Shown: positions 36,546-48,085, counted from the first letter of the stretch. The stretch: DNA of 64,000 nucleotides from Chelonoidis abingdonii (GCF_003597395.2 NC_133769.1:177100541-177164540); one strand, 5' to 3'. Notes: generated from the letters alone by a model not told the origin. Translations and numbers: made by a program.

Positions 36546-38195
36546 CATGGAAAGGGAGGTTTCTACCATAACGTTGGGTGGCTGGGAACTTCTCTGGCCC
36601 AAGGACTGGTCACCTCTTTATCTGGGCGAGTCATTTGGCAAAACGTGGGGGCGCCTTTTCGATAACTCCTTCGGTGCAGGTGAGTCTACGGCTCACCTTT
36701 ATTGCCGAAGAGGGGGGGACCCTTCTCGAGGGACTTTCTTACGGAATTGCTGTCTCTATCTATCGCTCCTCAGCATGGACTACAAAATCGTAGCCAAGGC
36801 CATCTCGCTGCGGCTGGGTCCGTGCTGGCGGACGTGATCCACCCAGACCAGACCTACACCGTCCCGGGCCGCACCATCTTTGATAACTTGTATCTGGTCC
36901 GGGACCTTCTGGAATTGGGGTGTAGGAATGGTCTGTCGTTCGCCCTCATGTCCCTGGATCAGGAGAAGGCGTTCGACAGGGTGGATCACGGGTATCTCCT
37001 GGGCACTCTGCGAGCGTTCAGCTTCGGATCCCGCTTTGTGGGTTTTCTCCAGGTGCTGTACATTTCTGCTGAGTGTCTGGTCAGGCTCAACTGGACCCTG
37101 ACCGAGCCGGTCAGCTTTGGGTGGGGAGTGCGCCAGGGGTGCCCCCTCTAGGGCCAGCTGTACGCTCTGGCGATCGAGCACTTCCTCTGTCTCCTCCGCA
37201 AGAGGTTGACGGGGTTGGTGCTTCGGGAGCCGGAGCTGTGGCTGGTCCTGTCGGCGTACACCGACGATGTGCTCTTTGTGGTCCAGGACTCTGGCGACTT
37301 GGTGCAGGTGGAGGCTTGCCAGGCTGTGTACTTGGCGGCCTCCTCCACCCGGGTAAACTGGGTCAAGAGCTCTGGCCTGGTGTTCGGGGACGGGTGGCAG
37401 GCGAGCTCCCTCCTACCCGCACTTCAGGCCATCCAGTGGAGCGCGGGTCCGCTGCTCTATCTCGGTGTTTACCTTTTTGCCACCCATCCATCTCCCCCGG
37501 AGAACTGCCATGGTTTGGAGGGCAGGGTGACGGAGCGGCTCCGGAAATGGACAGGACTACTCCAGTGCCTCTCCCTTCAGGGGAGGGCACTGGTGCTTAA
37601 TCAACTGGTCCTGTCCATGCTCTGGTACCGGCTCAACACCCTGGTCCCGGCCCCGGATTTCCTGGCCAACCTCCAGATGGCGATTCTGGAGTTCGTTTGG
37701 CTGGGGATGCACTGGGTCTCTGCAGGGGTCCTCCACCTGCCCCTGGAGGACAGGGGGCAGGGCCTGAAGTGCCTACGCACTCAGGTCCATGTCTTCCGCC
37801 TCCAGGCCCTGCAGAGGCTCCTGTATGGTGCAGGTAGTTCGGCGTGGAGCGTATTGGCGCGCGCCTTCTTCTGCCACTTCCAAGGGCTCCGATACGACCG
37901 GCAGCTCTTTTACCTCCATCCGAGAGGTCTTCCGCGAGACCTCTCCAGGCTGCCGGTCTTCTACCAAGACCTCCTCCGGACCTGGAAGCTCTTTTCAACA
38001 ACCAGGTCTGTGGCGGCCACCGTGGGGGCCGACCTCCTCGCAGAGCCCCTGCTACACAATCCCCAGCTTTGTGTGCAGGTGGCGGAGTCCCCCGCAGTGC
38101 GCAGAGGCTGGTCTTGGCAGGAGTCACCAGGGTCGGAGACCTCCTGGACTACGACCGGGGAGACTGGCTGGATCCCCTGACGCTCGCTCAGCGCA
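36546..38195 (+). pseudogene. Tx1-clade LINE copy A, ORF2 reverse transcriptase part
   Basis: The frame from about 36800 reads DVIHPDQTYTVPGRTIFDN, then MSLDQEKAFDRVDHGYLLGT (motif A), FGWGVRQGCPL (motif B), and the catalytic motif C as AYTDDVLFVV at 37254-37283. A thumb-like continuation includes LLYLGVYLFATHPSP and GRALVLNQLVLSMLWYRLN. These wordings match Tx1-clade non-LTR reverse transcriptases closely. A TAG at 37149-37151 interrupts motif B. Motif C has Thr where YADD is usual. The final part (LPVFYQDLLRTWKLFSTT) runs to about 38150 and is cut before the C-terminal zinc knuckle, where copy B's 5' region joins. Dead copy. Confidence 0.85.
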
Positions 38196-38201
38196 TGGCA
38201 A

Positions 38202-39155
38202 CCCGACCACACATAACAACTGGAGCTGCTGGGCGCTACTGTGGACCTCGTTGCTCGGGGAGCTGTTGGTGCCTCTGAAGGTAGGTGAAAGAAGGCAGAA
38301 AGAGGACGCCGCGGCCCTAGGGAAGATTACACCGATGAAGAAAGCGAAGAACTGTGGAGGGGAGGCTTATTCTGGACTGAGCCACGTCTTTTCGAACTGT
38401 GCTCTTGTGGTGGGGGTTTTGGACTGTGTCTGTGGGAACCTCAATGGTCCACGGTTCATCTGTGTTTCCCTTTCGCCCCACATAACCAGCTATGTTGCCT
38501 CCCTCTCCACCCACCTAATGTACGCTCGACGCGACGTTTCCTTCTGCTTTTGGGACCACTGCCTCTGGGACTTGAGCTGTCGATCCATGGCTCACCATGC
38601 CGCTTCCCACATCGTTTTGGGCTGCAGTACAGCAGCCTAGCATTGACTTTTGCATGGGTGCCCATGGGCGCACCACCTCCCCTTCCCCCTGGACTGATCT
38701 CTTTCCTTTGCCACATTTGTCCGCCCCACCTATTTCCCTCTGCGGCCCTGATAGTTCTGCCCCAGCCCTGCAGCTGTCCCCGTGGTCCCTCAACCCCATT
38801 TCTGGCTCGCCCTTTTCCCCCCAGCCTGTGCTTCCCCAGCCCTGATTGGTCCCTCCCCTCGTACGCCCACCACCCCCCATGCGCTTGTGCCCTTCCCCAT
38901 TTGGTTTCCCCTTGTTCACTGCAACCCCCCTCTGCCGTTGTGCCCCTGATCTCCTAGTGCAACTAAAGAAGCCGGAACACCCCTTTGCATCAGTGCCCTG
39001 AAACCCTCCCACCCCTAGGACTTTGGTTGCTCCCCACGTCCCTTTAGCCTTCCCTTTCTGGTGCCCTCCTCCCCTGCCTGCAGCCTAGCGGGGAGGGGTG
39101 GTCACCTCCTCTCCTTCCCCTCACCTCGCTGTTTGTCCCCCTCCCCGCTCTCGTT
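38202..39155 (+). mobile_element. Tx1 LINE copy B, 5' region
   Basis: From 38202 the sequence repeats copy A from about 30810: ACTGGAGCTGCTGGGCGCTA, TTTTCGAACTGTGCTCTTGT, CTAGCATTGACTTTTGCATG and the following Pro/Ser-coding stretch. It is therefore the untranslated leader of a second element in the same orientation, more diverged and with small indels. No intron DNA separates it from the end of copy A. Confidence 0.75.
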
Positions 39156-40850
39156 ATGGCGGGGGACGCGGCGGGGGAGACCCCTCATGATACTCCCACT
39201 GCCCCTCCTCCACTTGCCCCCGTGTCCGCTGCCCTAGCCTCTACCTCAACCGCCGCTGCCAATCCATCTACCACCGCCCCTGCTGGGGCACTGGCGGCGG
39301 CGAGTACTGGAGAGACCTCCGCTGCTGCCACGTCCCTCACCCATTCCGATTCGGGGGGAGCCCCCGCAGCTGGTGGGAAGGTCGGGGTGGGAAGAAGGGT
39401 AAGGGCCCCGCTAGAAAGGCCAGGCCCTCCATGGCAGAGCCTTTCCCTGCTGCTGCGGCCTCACTACCGGCTGCAGCCTCCCTCCCCACTATTCCCTCTA
39501 CCAGCTCTGTGGGTGTCCCTCCCCCGGCCCCCAGGGTGTACGCCCAGGTGGCGGCGGCCCCCCCGCCTGCCGCTGCTCCTCCGCCTGCCGCTTCCGCTAC
39601 CATCTACAGCAGCCGGGGCCCCTTTCCCACCTTGACCAGGAAGCACGGCGCCCGTTGCCTCCTGGTGCCTGCCTTGCCCCACGTGGAGACCTACATGTGG
39701 GCGTTGGCGAGGGTGGTGGGGCCCACAACCATCATGGCGGCCTCCAAAATGTATGGGAGGGTGGTCTTCTTCCTGGCATCGGAGGCCGCCGCCCAGGAGG
39801 TGGTAGAGACGGTCCTGGTGGTGGGGGGTGTGTTCATACCCCTGGAGCCGTTGGAAGACCTGGGGGTCTGCTTATTCCTGACCTCTGTCCCTCTCTTCCT
39901 GCCCAGTGCCGCCCTGTTGCCCGTCCTTTCTGCCCTGGGGTGCCCCATCTCCATCATCAGCCCTCTCCCGTTGGGCTGCAAGGACCCCACCCTCCGTCAC
40001 GTCCTCTCGTTCTGCCGGCACGTGCAGCTTCAACTGCCACCAGCGACGCGTGGTGGGGAGGCGCTTGAGGGGTCCTTTCTGGTTCCCTACTAGGGAGCCC
40101 ACTACCAGGTGCATTATTCAATGGGGGAGGCCTGGTGCTACCTCTGCCGGGAAATGGGGGATGTCCAGAGGGATTGCCCCTTGGCCCAGCACGGAGGAGC
40201 TTCCGGGACCCCCGAGCCCTGGCAATGCACTGGCCCTGTCATCACCAGCACCCCTGGCTGCCCGGTACCTGAAGCTGCCCCTCCTCCTCCTTCTTGGTCC
40301 ACCACTGTGGAGGAGGGTGCAGCGGAGATACCGCCGGGTGTGGGAGAGTGCTCGCCCCAGTGGGAATCCTCCCTCGTCTCTGCTGTCCCACCACTGCCTC
40401 CCCAAGTCCCTGAGCCATCACCCTTGCCCCCCGACCCGGCCCCTGTTAGCCAGCCCCTGGATGATGCCATGGAGGGCTGGTCTTTAGTGCAGGAGAAGCG
40501 GGGCAAGCGGAAGGCTCGAGTCTCCTTACGTCCTTCAGATTCAGAGGCCCCCCGGAAGAGCAGGAAGGGGGGCACCGATGACGAGCCTTCCGCCTTGCCC
40601 CCTGATGAGTCTTGTTCTTTGGTGCCGGCTGGGGTAACGCCGCCCCTCCTCCAGGGTTCCTTCCCATGGAAGCCCCTGAGGGAGCTTCTCTTGCCCCTTC
40701 CCACTCGAAGCCTCTACGAGCACCAAGGTGGGCTTCGCCTCGGGTGCTGCCGGGGAGGACCCTGGGGTGGTGATCTCCCTTCCATCTACGAGGAGATCGA
40801 GGCCCTGGGTCTGACCCTGGTCACACAGGGGGAGGACGACCCTCTGCTAC
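39156..40850 (+). pseudogene. Tx1 LINE copy B, ORF1
   Basis: This copy starts MAGDAAGETPHDTPTAPP and follows copy A closely. A one-base loss in the G run near 39385 shifts the frame; the main frame then reads APRVYAQVAAAPP, GPFPTLTRKHGARCLLVPAL and PLGCKDPTLRHVLSFCR. A TAG at 40091-40093 replaces the CAG of copy A. The zinc knuckle reads CYLCREMGDVQRDC, so the histidine ligand is Asp (GAT at 40160-40162) and zinc binding should be lost. The basic segment SLVQEKRGKRKAR follows. At about 40850 the ORF1 C-terminal part ends abruptly and joins ORF2 sequence. Confidence 0.8.
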
Positions 40851-42354
40851 CGGTGCCTCTCCCTTCGAGGGAGGGCACTGGTGCTTAATCAACTGGTCCT
40901 GTCCATGCTCTGGTACTGGCTCAACACCCTAGTCCTGGCCCCAGATTTCCTGGCCAACCTCCAGACGGCAATTCTGGAGTTCTTTTGGCCAGGAATGCAC
41001 TGGGTCTCTGCAGGGGTCCTCCACCTCCCCCTGGAGGGGGGGAGGCAGGGCCTGAAGTGCCTACGCACTCAGGTCCATGTCTTCCACCTCCGGGCCCTGC
41101 AGAGGCCCCCGTATGGTGCAGGTAGTACGGCGTGGAGTGTATTGGCGCACGCCTTCCTCCGCCGCTTCCGAGGGCTCCGATATGACCAGTAGCTCTTTTA
41201 CCTCCATCCGAGAGGTCTTCCGTAGACTCTCGGGCTACGGTCTCTACAGACATCCTCTCGACCTCCGGACATGGAAGCTCTTTTCAACAAACCAGGTCCG
41301 TGGCGGCCCACCATGGGCGGACTGATCTCCTCGCGGAGCCCTGATACACAATCCCAGGTTTGTGTGCAGGTGGCGAGAAGTCCCGTGGTGCGCCGAGGCT
41401 GGTCATTTGGCAGGAGTCACCAGGGTCGGAGACCTCCTTGGACTACGACGGGGAGCTGGCTGGATCCCCGACGCTTCGCTCACGCGCATGGGGCTCTCCA
41501 GACCTCTGACTCCCCGGTGCATACTTTAGGAGGTGAAGCCCGTTTACAGACCGCTGCCAGGGCCTACTCGACTGGGTCTTTCGAGAGGCATGCCCCGCCC
41601 ACCCTCCACCCCTGGCCCCATAGATGTATTTATCAGGCCCCTACCCGCTGGACCCAATCGGCCCCCCCGCCCTTTCACTGCAAGCTGGCTGCACGATATG
41701 CAGCCGGTTCTGTTCCAGACCGCGCCAAAGAAACATCTGTACACGCTCGTGCTCCACGCTCTTCACTACCTCACCCTCACGTCCCGCCCCGATACCAAGT
41801 GGCGGGACCTCCTGCCACCTCTCGAGGGTGAGAAGCCCTGGTGGGCCAGCTTATACTCTGTCCTGCTCCCAAGGCCTGCCGGGGATGTCAGTTGGCGGCT
41901 CCTTCACGGGGCCCTGAGCACGGGCGTGTTTTTGGCGCAGTTCACCCCTGTCCCCAACACTTGCCCCTTTTGTAGCATGACGGAGAGCCTGGCGCACATT
42001 TATTTAGAGTGCGCCAGATTGCAGCCCCTTTTCCGGCTCCTTTTGAATATCTTATTGCGTTTTTGGTTGCACTTTTCCCCTCACCTTTTTATCTACGTAC
42101 TCCCCATCCGTGGCCGCACAAAGTCGCGGGATCTCCTTATCAACCTCCTCTTGGCCCTGGCCAAACTAGCCATCTACAAAACCGGGAGAGGAGGTTGGCC
42201 GACGGGATTTCCTGTGACTGTGGGGCCTATTTTTGCTCCTCCGTCCATTCACGCATCCGGGCAGAGTTCCTCTGGGCAATGTCCACTGGCTTCCTTGAGG
42301 CCTTCGAGGAGTAGTGGGCGTTGTCTGGGGTTCTCTGCTTGGTGTCCCCATTAG
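40850..42354 (+). pseudogene. Tx1 LINE copy B, ORF2 C-terminal part
   Basis: Sequence equivalent to copy A from 37563 onward (LNQLVLSMLWYWLNTL) begins directly after truncated ORF1, so endonuclease, motif A, motif B and motif C are all absent. Several frameshifts occur around 41200-41530. The C-terminal region is well preserved: DMQPVLFQTAPKKHLYTL, then a zinc-knuckle-like TCPFCSMTESLAHIYLEC (C-x2-C-x7-H-x4-C, about 41959-42013), and LLRFWLHFSPHLFIYVLP. This cysteine-rich C-terminus is a normal part of Tx1 ORF2. A frame break near 42190 spoils the last residues. Confidence 0.8.
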
Positions 42355-42556
42355 GTTCCCTTTGTTTAGCCCTCTGACCTCACTCCCGATCCTGTTTTTC
42401 ATTAGTTGTCCCATGAAATTATTTGGTGTCACAGACCTGTGGATCCTCCCCTTAGGCTAGGGGGAGGTCCTTTAGAAGTGGGCGGGCTTCACCTGCCCAC
42501 CTCCTGGATGCCAATAGGACCAGACTCCTGTGCCCCACTGGTCTGGGTCTGTCACA
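42355..42556 (+). mobile_element. Tx1 LINE copy B, 3' untranslated end
   Basis: GC-rich sequence continues past the ORF2 end to GGTCTGGGTCTGTCACA at 42556, then changes to AT-rich intron. It contains an internal palindrome-like CCTCCCCTTAGGCTAGGGGG. There is no poly-A or simple repeat at the boundary. The outermost bases GTCACA mirror the TGTGAC at 29897. Confidence 0.55.
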
Positions 42557-44819
42557 ACGGTTACTTGCATTTAACAAATTGAATTAGAAACAGTTCACTG
42601 GTGAACTGTCTCAGCACTAACCTTTTTCCCCTAAAGGTCACCCTGTGAATATTAAGAAAGGGATGTAGAAAGCATGGGAAATTGTTTGGATTTGAATTTG
42701 ATTTTAATCACTGAGGTGGAAGGAAGAAAGGGCTGCCCCCAAGGTCATATAGGATCTTCTGCCAACATCAGCAGAGGACTTTGGCACTCTCCACAGCTTG
42801 TGAAAATGCACTCACTTTAAGCCTAGCCTCCAGTAAGAGACCCCTCAAAACCAGCAGGGAACCTACTATTTCAGGATAGATATGTGAATTATTTAAAATT
42901 TGTCTTACATGTATAAATATCAACAAGCCACACTGACTGTCCATCTCACAATTATTAGTTGCCATCATGGTAAAAGTAGGATTTGAAGTGAGATTTGGAG
43001 GAGGAGAGGCTAAGTGGCCTTGTGAACTAGTGTGGAATGGGCATTCCATGTATAAGGGGTGAGGTGGAAGAAAGTGTGAAGATATTTGTGGGAAAGTGTA
43101 TAAGCAGAGGGTCAAACCTGGCGGGTATGATATAGAAGCAGATGAGCAGGGAGGGGCAGAGCGGTCAATAGCTTGAAAAGCAAGTGTGAGAAGCTTGAAT
43201 GTGATGATGCAATGAAGAAGAGGGAGCCAGCAGAGGGATTCAAAGATGGGGTGATGTAATCAGAATAACGGCAAAGGTGATGATGTTAGCAACTTGTATT
43301 TTGAATGGACCAGGGCAGGGCTGAAGTTTCTGAGAGGAAGGCAGGGGTGGGGAATAGTGGTAATAGTCAATACAGGAAAAGATGAGGTGCCTGGAGGGAA
43401 GAGAGTTTTACCTTAAAAAGCATAATTGAGCCATTACTGAAGATGCTTTTATGTATTTTTTGCCTTCCATTTTGACAATTCCCCTGTATTTTTCCTCTAC
43501 CCTCTATTTGCTTTCTGTTCACTACACTGGGAAACTCAGGAGTTCCCATTTTCTCTCCCCTAGTCCCAAACATTCACTCATCCTCTCTTCCATCAAGATT
43601 GGATAACACTATGATACATCTGCTAGAACTGGTCAGAAAAATTCTGATGTAACAATTTTTCATCAGACGTTGACGATCTGTTTCACAGACAAAGTTCCTT
43701 GGGAAACGCAGGCAGGTTTCAAAATGTCTCTGCCAGCCACAGTTCCACCTGGTTTCCTAACAGCTCACCTCATTGGCTCATTGTCAGCCGCCTGCCAGAC
43801 TGCCTCTGAGTTGGTGACCCATGAACTTCCAAGGCAGATTGTCTGTCTCTCTGAGGTGGCGCTCCATTCTGTTTTGTGGAGAACTTTGAAATTTTGGGGT
43901 CTTGTTCTAAATCAGGGTGAAACCCAATTTCAAATACTGAAATCCTCCAACAATTACCTTTCTCTGCACAGCTGTAGGATCTAATGAGCTATTCCTGATA
44001 TGCACTTACAGTACTATGTTAGAAGCTGAGATCATCAAAATGATGAGGTTATTATGGAGCAGTGATGTTCAAACTGTACCAAATATATTTTTAAGCAAAA
44101 TGTTTGGGAATGTGCTAGTCATTATTTTCTGCAGCTGTTTTCTGAGTATATTATTTTCCAGCTTTCTTTCTCGCTGCAGATTTGGTTTATTATTTAAAAA
44201 TGCCTTTTGACAGGATTTTAAATAATCAGCATCTGAAAGCATTGTAGATATTTCATTGGAATTCCTGTTGATAATTACCAAATCAAATGACTGCCAGTAT
44301 CAAATTTAAAAAAGAAATCAGTTTGCTTCATTAAAAATAGTTACTTCCTGTAGATTTCTTAAGTCTAAACTTTGAAATGCTTTTGTGAAGATGCAAAGAA
44401 GTACGGAGAGCATTTATATCTAAGTCATAATACATTTTTACATTTACAAAGAGCCTTTCATGTGGTAAGATCTGGAAGAACTTCACAACATCTATATTTC
44501 TTTATATTTAGAAGAGTTTCTGTCTACTGCTCTGGGGGTTCTTACATGCAGGCAAAGGATAAAAATCCAAAATATAAGAATATCCACCACCATAGCAAGT
44601 GCTCCTCCAAAAATGTTACCCTGTATGTTACCACCACATCCCTCAACCCAGCCCTTCTCCAAAACCTGAAAAAATGGATAACTCAGTCTCTGAAAGTCAA
44701 CATATGGGAGCTCTGATGAATCAATGTGGAAAGTGAACTCCAGAAAAGACCTTCATGGAAGACATCCTACCATCAGCCCCTGCTCTTAAACCAGAGAATT
44801 GTTAGCTTTAGTGCTATTA
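42557..44819. other. Intronic DNA with an old diverged repeat
   Basis: At about 43080-43310 the wording GAGGGAGCCAGCAGAGGGAT and TTCAAAGATGGGGTGATGTA belongs to an old repeat, with a partial relative near 55980-56100. The rest is AT-rich intron with short open frames that I do not recognise. Confidence 0.4.
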
Positions 44820-45105
44820 CTTGTATTTCAGTAGAAGCTAAATGCCCCTATGTCCATTGGGGCCCCAAAATACATAGTAAGACAGTTCTTGCCCCAAAGA
44901 GCTTGCAGTCTAAACAGACAAGATCAACCAGGGTGGGAGAAAGTAAACATTATCCTCATCCCCATGGTGCAGTTTCCCATCTATAAAATGAGTGACTTGC
45001 CCAAGCTCACAGAGAAAGGAAGTGGGTAGCAGAACTGGGAACTGAACCCAGATCACTTGAATCTCAATCCATGGTCTTAAATGCAAGATCAGTCTTCCTC
45101 ATGTT
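44820..45105 (+). mobile_element. MIR-like SINE, long copy
   Basis: ATTACTTGTATTTCAGTAGA, GCCCCAAAGAGCTTGCAGTC, GAGTGACTTGCCCAAGCTCA and GGAACTGAACCCAGATCACT follow the order of an extended sauropsid MIR-type SINE, plus strand. Confidence 0.55.
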
Positions 45106-45279
45106 GCTTTCATATGACACAGGGAGAGAGAAAGTTCCAAACTCTTTAGGGTTTGCTAGGTCAAAACCAATACCTTAAACACCACAGAGGCTTATGTGAA
45201 ATAGACAGCAGACTCAAAAAATACATACCTATGAAAGAGAGAGACACACACACACGCATCTTATGTTCCTGAAATATAC

Positions 45280-45864
45280 CATGACAAAGTCAGGCTGGAC
45301 AGCTGTAAGAGAGTGGCAGACTGCAAGTATATCAGCCCCAGAATGATAAAGGTCCTTTTCCCTATAAGCTGATGAAAAAAGATTATCTCATGTCAACTAG
45401 GGACTTCTGAGTCCAATTAATGGCTGCCTGAGACCTTCAAAAACCCCTCCTCAGGTGAGAGAAGAGGAGAGACATGCTGCTGCAGAGCTAGTGGTAGTAG
45501 GGAGAAAGGCTTCTCCAGGGTGGAAGGCTGCCTGTCTCCCTATGGGAGAAGCTACCTGACTGCCTCTTTAGGGGAAGGACTGGCATCCCAGGTGAATAAC
45601 AAAGCCACACACCTCACCCCAGTCCACACCCAGAGAGGGCATAGGAAGAGGTATTTCCCTTTGTTTGTGATGTGATTTGTTTCTTTTGTTTGATGGAGGA
45701 GCACTCTTTGGGCCTGTCCTGAGGCCTACCTCAAAAATATGCAGAACTAAACCCCAAGTGGGAAAACAAATACTGTCTGGAGTGGATTTGATTTATTCCA
45801 AGCCTCCCACTGCCGGAGAGGGGACTCACTGACCCTGGTGAGGTGGAAGAGGTACCTTGTCACA
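45280..45864 (+). mobile_element. LTR-like unit ending GTCACA
   Basis: The left edge CATGACAAAGTCAGGC resembles the TGTGAC-type start, and the right edge GAGGTACCTTGTCACA is its inverted counterpart. A TATA-like stretch near 45440 (AGACCTTCAAAAACCCC) and GAGAGAAGAGGAGAGACATG fit a promoter-leader arrangement. The wording matches LTRs common in turtle genomes as far as I remember. No clear target duplication is seen. Confidence 0.45.
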
Positions 45865-46485
45865 TTGCACAGTACACAAACATTCATAATTTTGAAAGCT
45901 GATTCATCTGTGCATTTAATGAAGGGGAGTCAACTAATGATAGCAGACTAAGTAAGGTTATTTATTTAATTAAAGGACATTTTCATTTTAACTAATCTCA
46001 ACAATGTGTGCAAGACACCAAGCACCCTAAATTGCCCAAGATACATAGATTCGAAGATAATACCCTCTTCACAGATCCTGACTTGCTATAGTTTCCGTTT
46101 TCTCCCCCATCCCACTGCAATAGATTAGATAGTATTGATAAGCATAGTATCTCCTCTCTTGTAATGTGTGTTTGCAAATTAATCTTCCAAATACAAGCAT
46201 TACATCTATTAATTAAAATCAGTTTCTTTCTCTTATCTTACAAAAGGACTGACCTAAATTTGGAACTATGCTCAAACCTAACCTATAAACCAAACCCAAA
46301 CTTTTAAGAAGAAATGAAAATTCCACTCCCTTGATGATCAATCTGGCTTCCTTACCACTGAGGCATGTTGCCTCTGTTTAAATCTCAGAGAGCTTTGGCT
46401 TTTAAGGCAAGCAGTCAACTTTCAAGTTCCAGTAGTGGGGAATCCCCAGAGCACAGTGGCCTCAAACCTGAAGTCCCTATTCATT
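45865..46485. other. Intronic DNA, nothing recognised
   Basis: AT-rich intron without confident elements. Confidence 0.4.
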
Positions 46486-47331
46486 TAGGGTTGCTATTTT
46501 CTAATCACACAAAACCGAACACCCCTGCCCCTTCCCAAGGCCCTGCCCTCACTCACTCCATCACCCCTCCCTTGGTCACTTACTTTCCCCCACCCTCTCT
46601 CACTTTCACCAAGCTATGGTTAGGGTACTGGAGGGGGTGATGGCTCTGGCAGGGGGTGCGAGCTCTGAGGTGGGGCTGGGGATGAGGGCTTTGGGGTGCA
46701 TGAAGGGGCTCAGGGCTGGAGCAGGGGCTGGAGTGCGGGAAGGTGTGAAGGCTCTGGGAGGGAGTTTGGGTGTGTGAGGGGGCTCAGGGCTGGGACAGAG
46801 GGTTGGGGTGCGGGAAGGGGTCCAGGGTATGGGCTCCAGGAGGGATTTTGGGTGTGGGAGGGGGCTCCTGGCTGAAGCAGCAGGTTGGGGTGCAGAAGGG
46901 AGTTTGGGTTCTGGGAGAAAGTTTGAGAGTGGGAGGGGAATCAGGGCTGGGGCAGGGGGGTTGGGGTGCAGGATCCGGGCAGTACTTACCTCAGGCAGCT
47001 CCCGGAAGTGGCCAGCAAGTCCAGCTCCGAGATGGAGGGGCCAGGGGACTCTGCACACTACCTGCACCTGCAGGCACCACCCCTGCAGCTCCCATTGGCC
47101 ATGGTTCCCAGCCAATGGGAGCTGCTGAACCGGTGCTTAGAGTGGGGGGCAGCACAGAGAGCCTCCGTAGCTGCCCCTGCACCTAGGGGCCGGACATGCC
47201 TGCCACTTCCAGGAGCCACATGGAGCCAGACAGGGAGCTTTTAGTAGCCCAATCAGTGGTGCTGACCGGAGCCACCTGGGTCCCTTTTCGACCAGGCATT
47301 TCGGTCAAAAACTGGACACCTGGAAATCCTA
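46486..47331. mobile_element. GC-rich DNA transposon with minisatellite core
   Basis: The left end TAGGGTTGCTATTTTCTAAT and the right end GACACCTGGAAATCCTA are inverted over about 11 bases. Between 46620 and 46980 are imperfect repeats built on GGGCTCAGGGCTGG, GTTGGGGTGCGGGA and GTTTGGGTGTGGGAG, spaced at roughly 60-70 bp. The right part holds CTCCCATTGGCCATGG and GCCAATGGGAGC as an inner inverted pair. Open frames of up to 169 codons on both strands are repeat translation only. Confidence 0.6.
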
Positions 47332-47564
47332 TATTAATTTCTTACTCAGGTCAAACGTCTTTAAATAAGCTGTGAAATAAATGGGTACAGACTTTCAGAT
47401 CTGGACCATTGCCAGCATTAGCCAGTGAAAAGAGGGTATGTGGCCCCATTTCTGTCACCTGCCTCTTCTGGAGTGGAATTTGGAGCTTCCACCTTAGAGT
47501 TACCTGCTAGCAGAGAAAAGACTACAGAGCTTTCCCCATTAATTTTGCTCCTGATGGAGAAAGT

Positions 47565-47790
47565 GATCCATGACTAGAGAGGAATTATGGTCCAGTGATT
47601 ACAGGATTGGGAACTAGATATAATTTCCTGCTCCATCACAGACTATGTGTGAGACTGTGGGCAAGTCACTTTGTCTTTGTGTGTCAGCTCCCCATCAGTA
47701 CAATGAAAATAATAGCACTTCCATACCTCACCAGGGTGTTGTGAAAAGAAACAAATTAAAAGATGTTGCAATGTTAAGATGCTTTTTTGA
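47565..47790 (+). mobile_element. MIR-like SINE
   Basis: GTCCAGTGATTACAGGATTG, GACTGTGGGCAAGTCACTTT and ATACCTCACCAGGGTGTTGT match MIR-type SINE segments in order, plus strand. Confidence 0.5.
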
Positions 47791-48085
47791 TAGAGGCCAT
47801 AAAAGTACCCAATATGGATGAATGGAAGGCAGGGGATGTTGGCCAAAAGGGAGTCTTGCTCATGCTTGTTGGTAGGGAACAAAGAAGCTTTGAAGAGGTT
47901 TAAGGAGAGGATTAAGATAAATAGGATGTGAACAAGAAAACTTTTAGAGACTGGCGCATCATTGCCCAAACCTACCTGTTTTGGTAACTCTATGGCTCGT
48001 TTACTTTGACATCATCCTTTCTGAAGGATTGGTGCGATGTTACACAGGCACTCAGTTCATTAATCAGCAGTTTCAGCTCTCATGA

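Noticed and set aside
46606..47115. A 169-codon proline-rich minus-strand protein
   Set aside because: It is the translation of minisatellite repeats within a DNA transposon; the repeat unit explains the apparent protein repeats.
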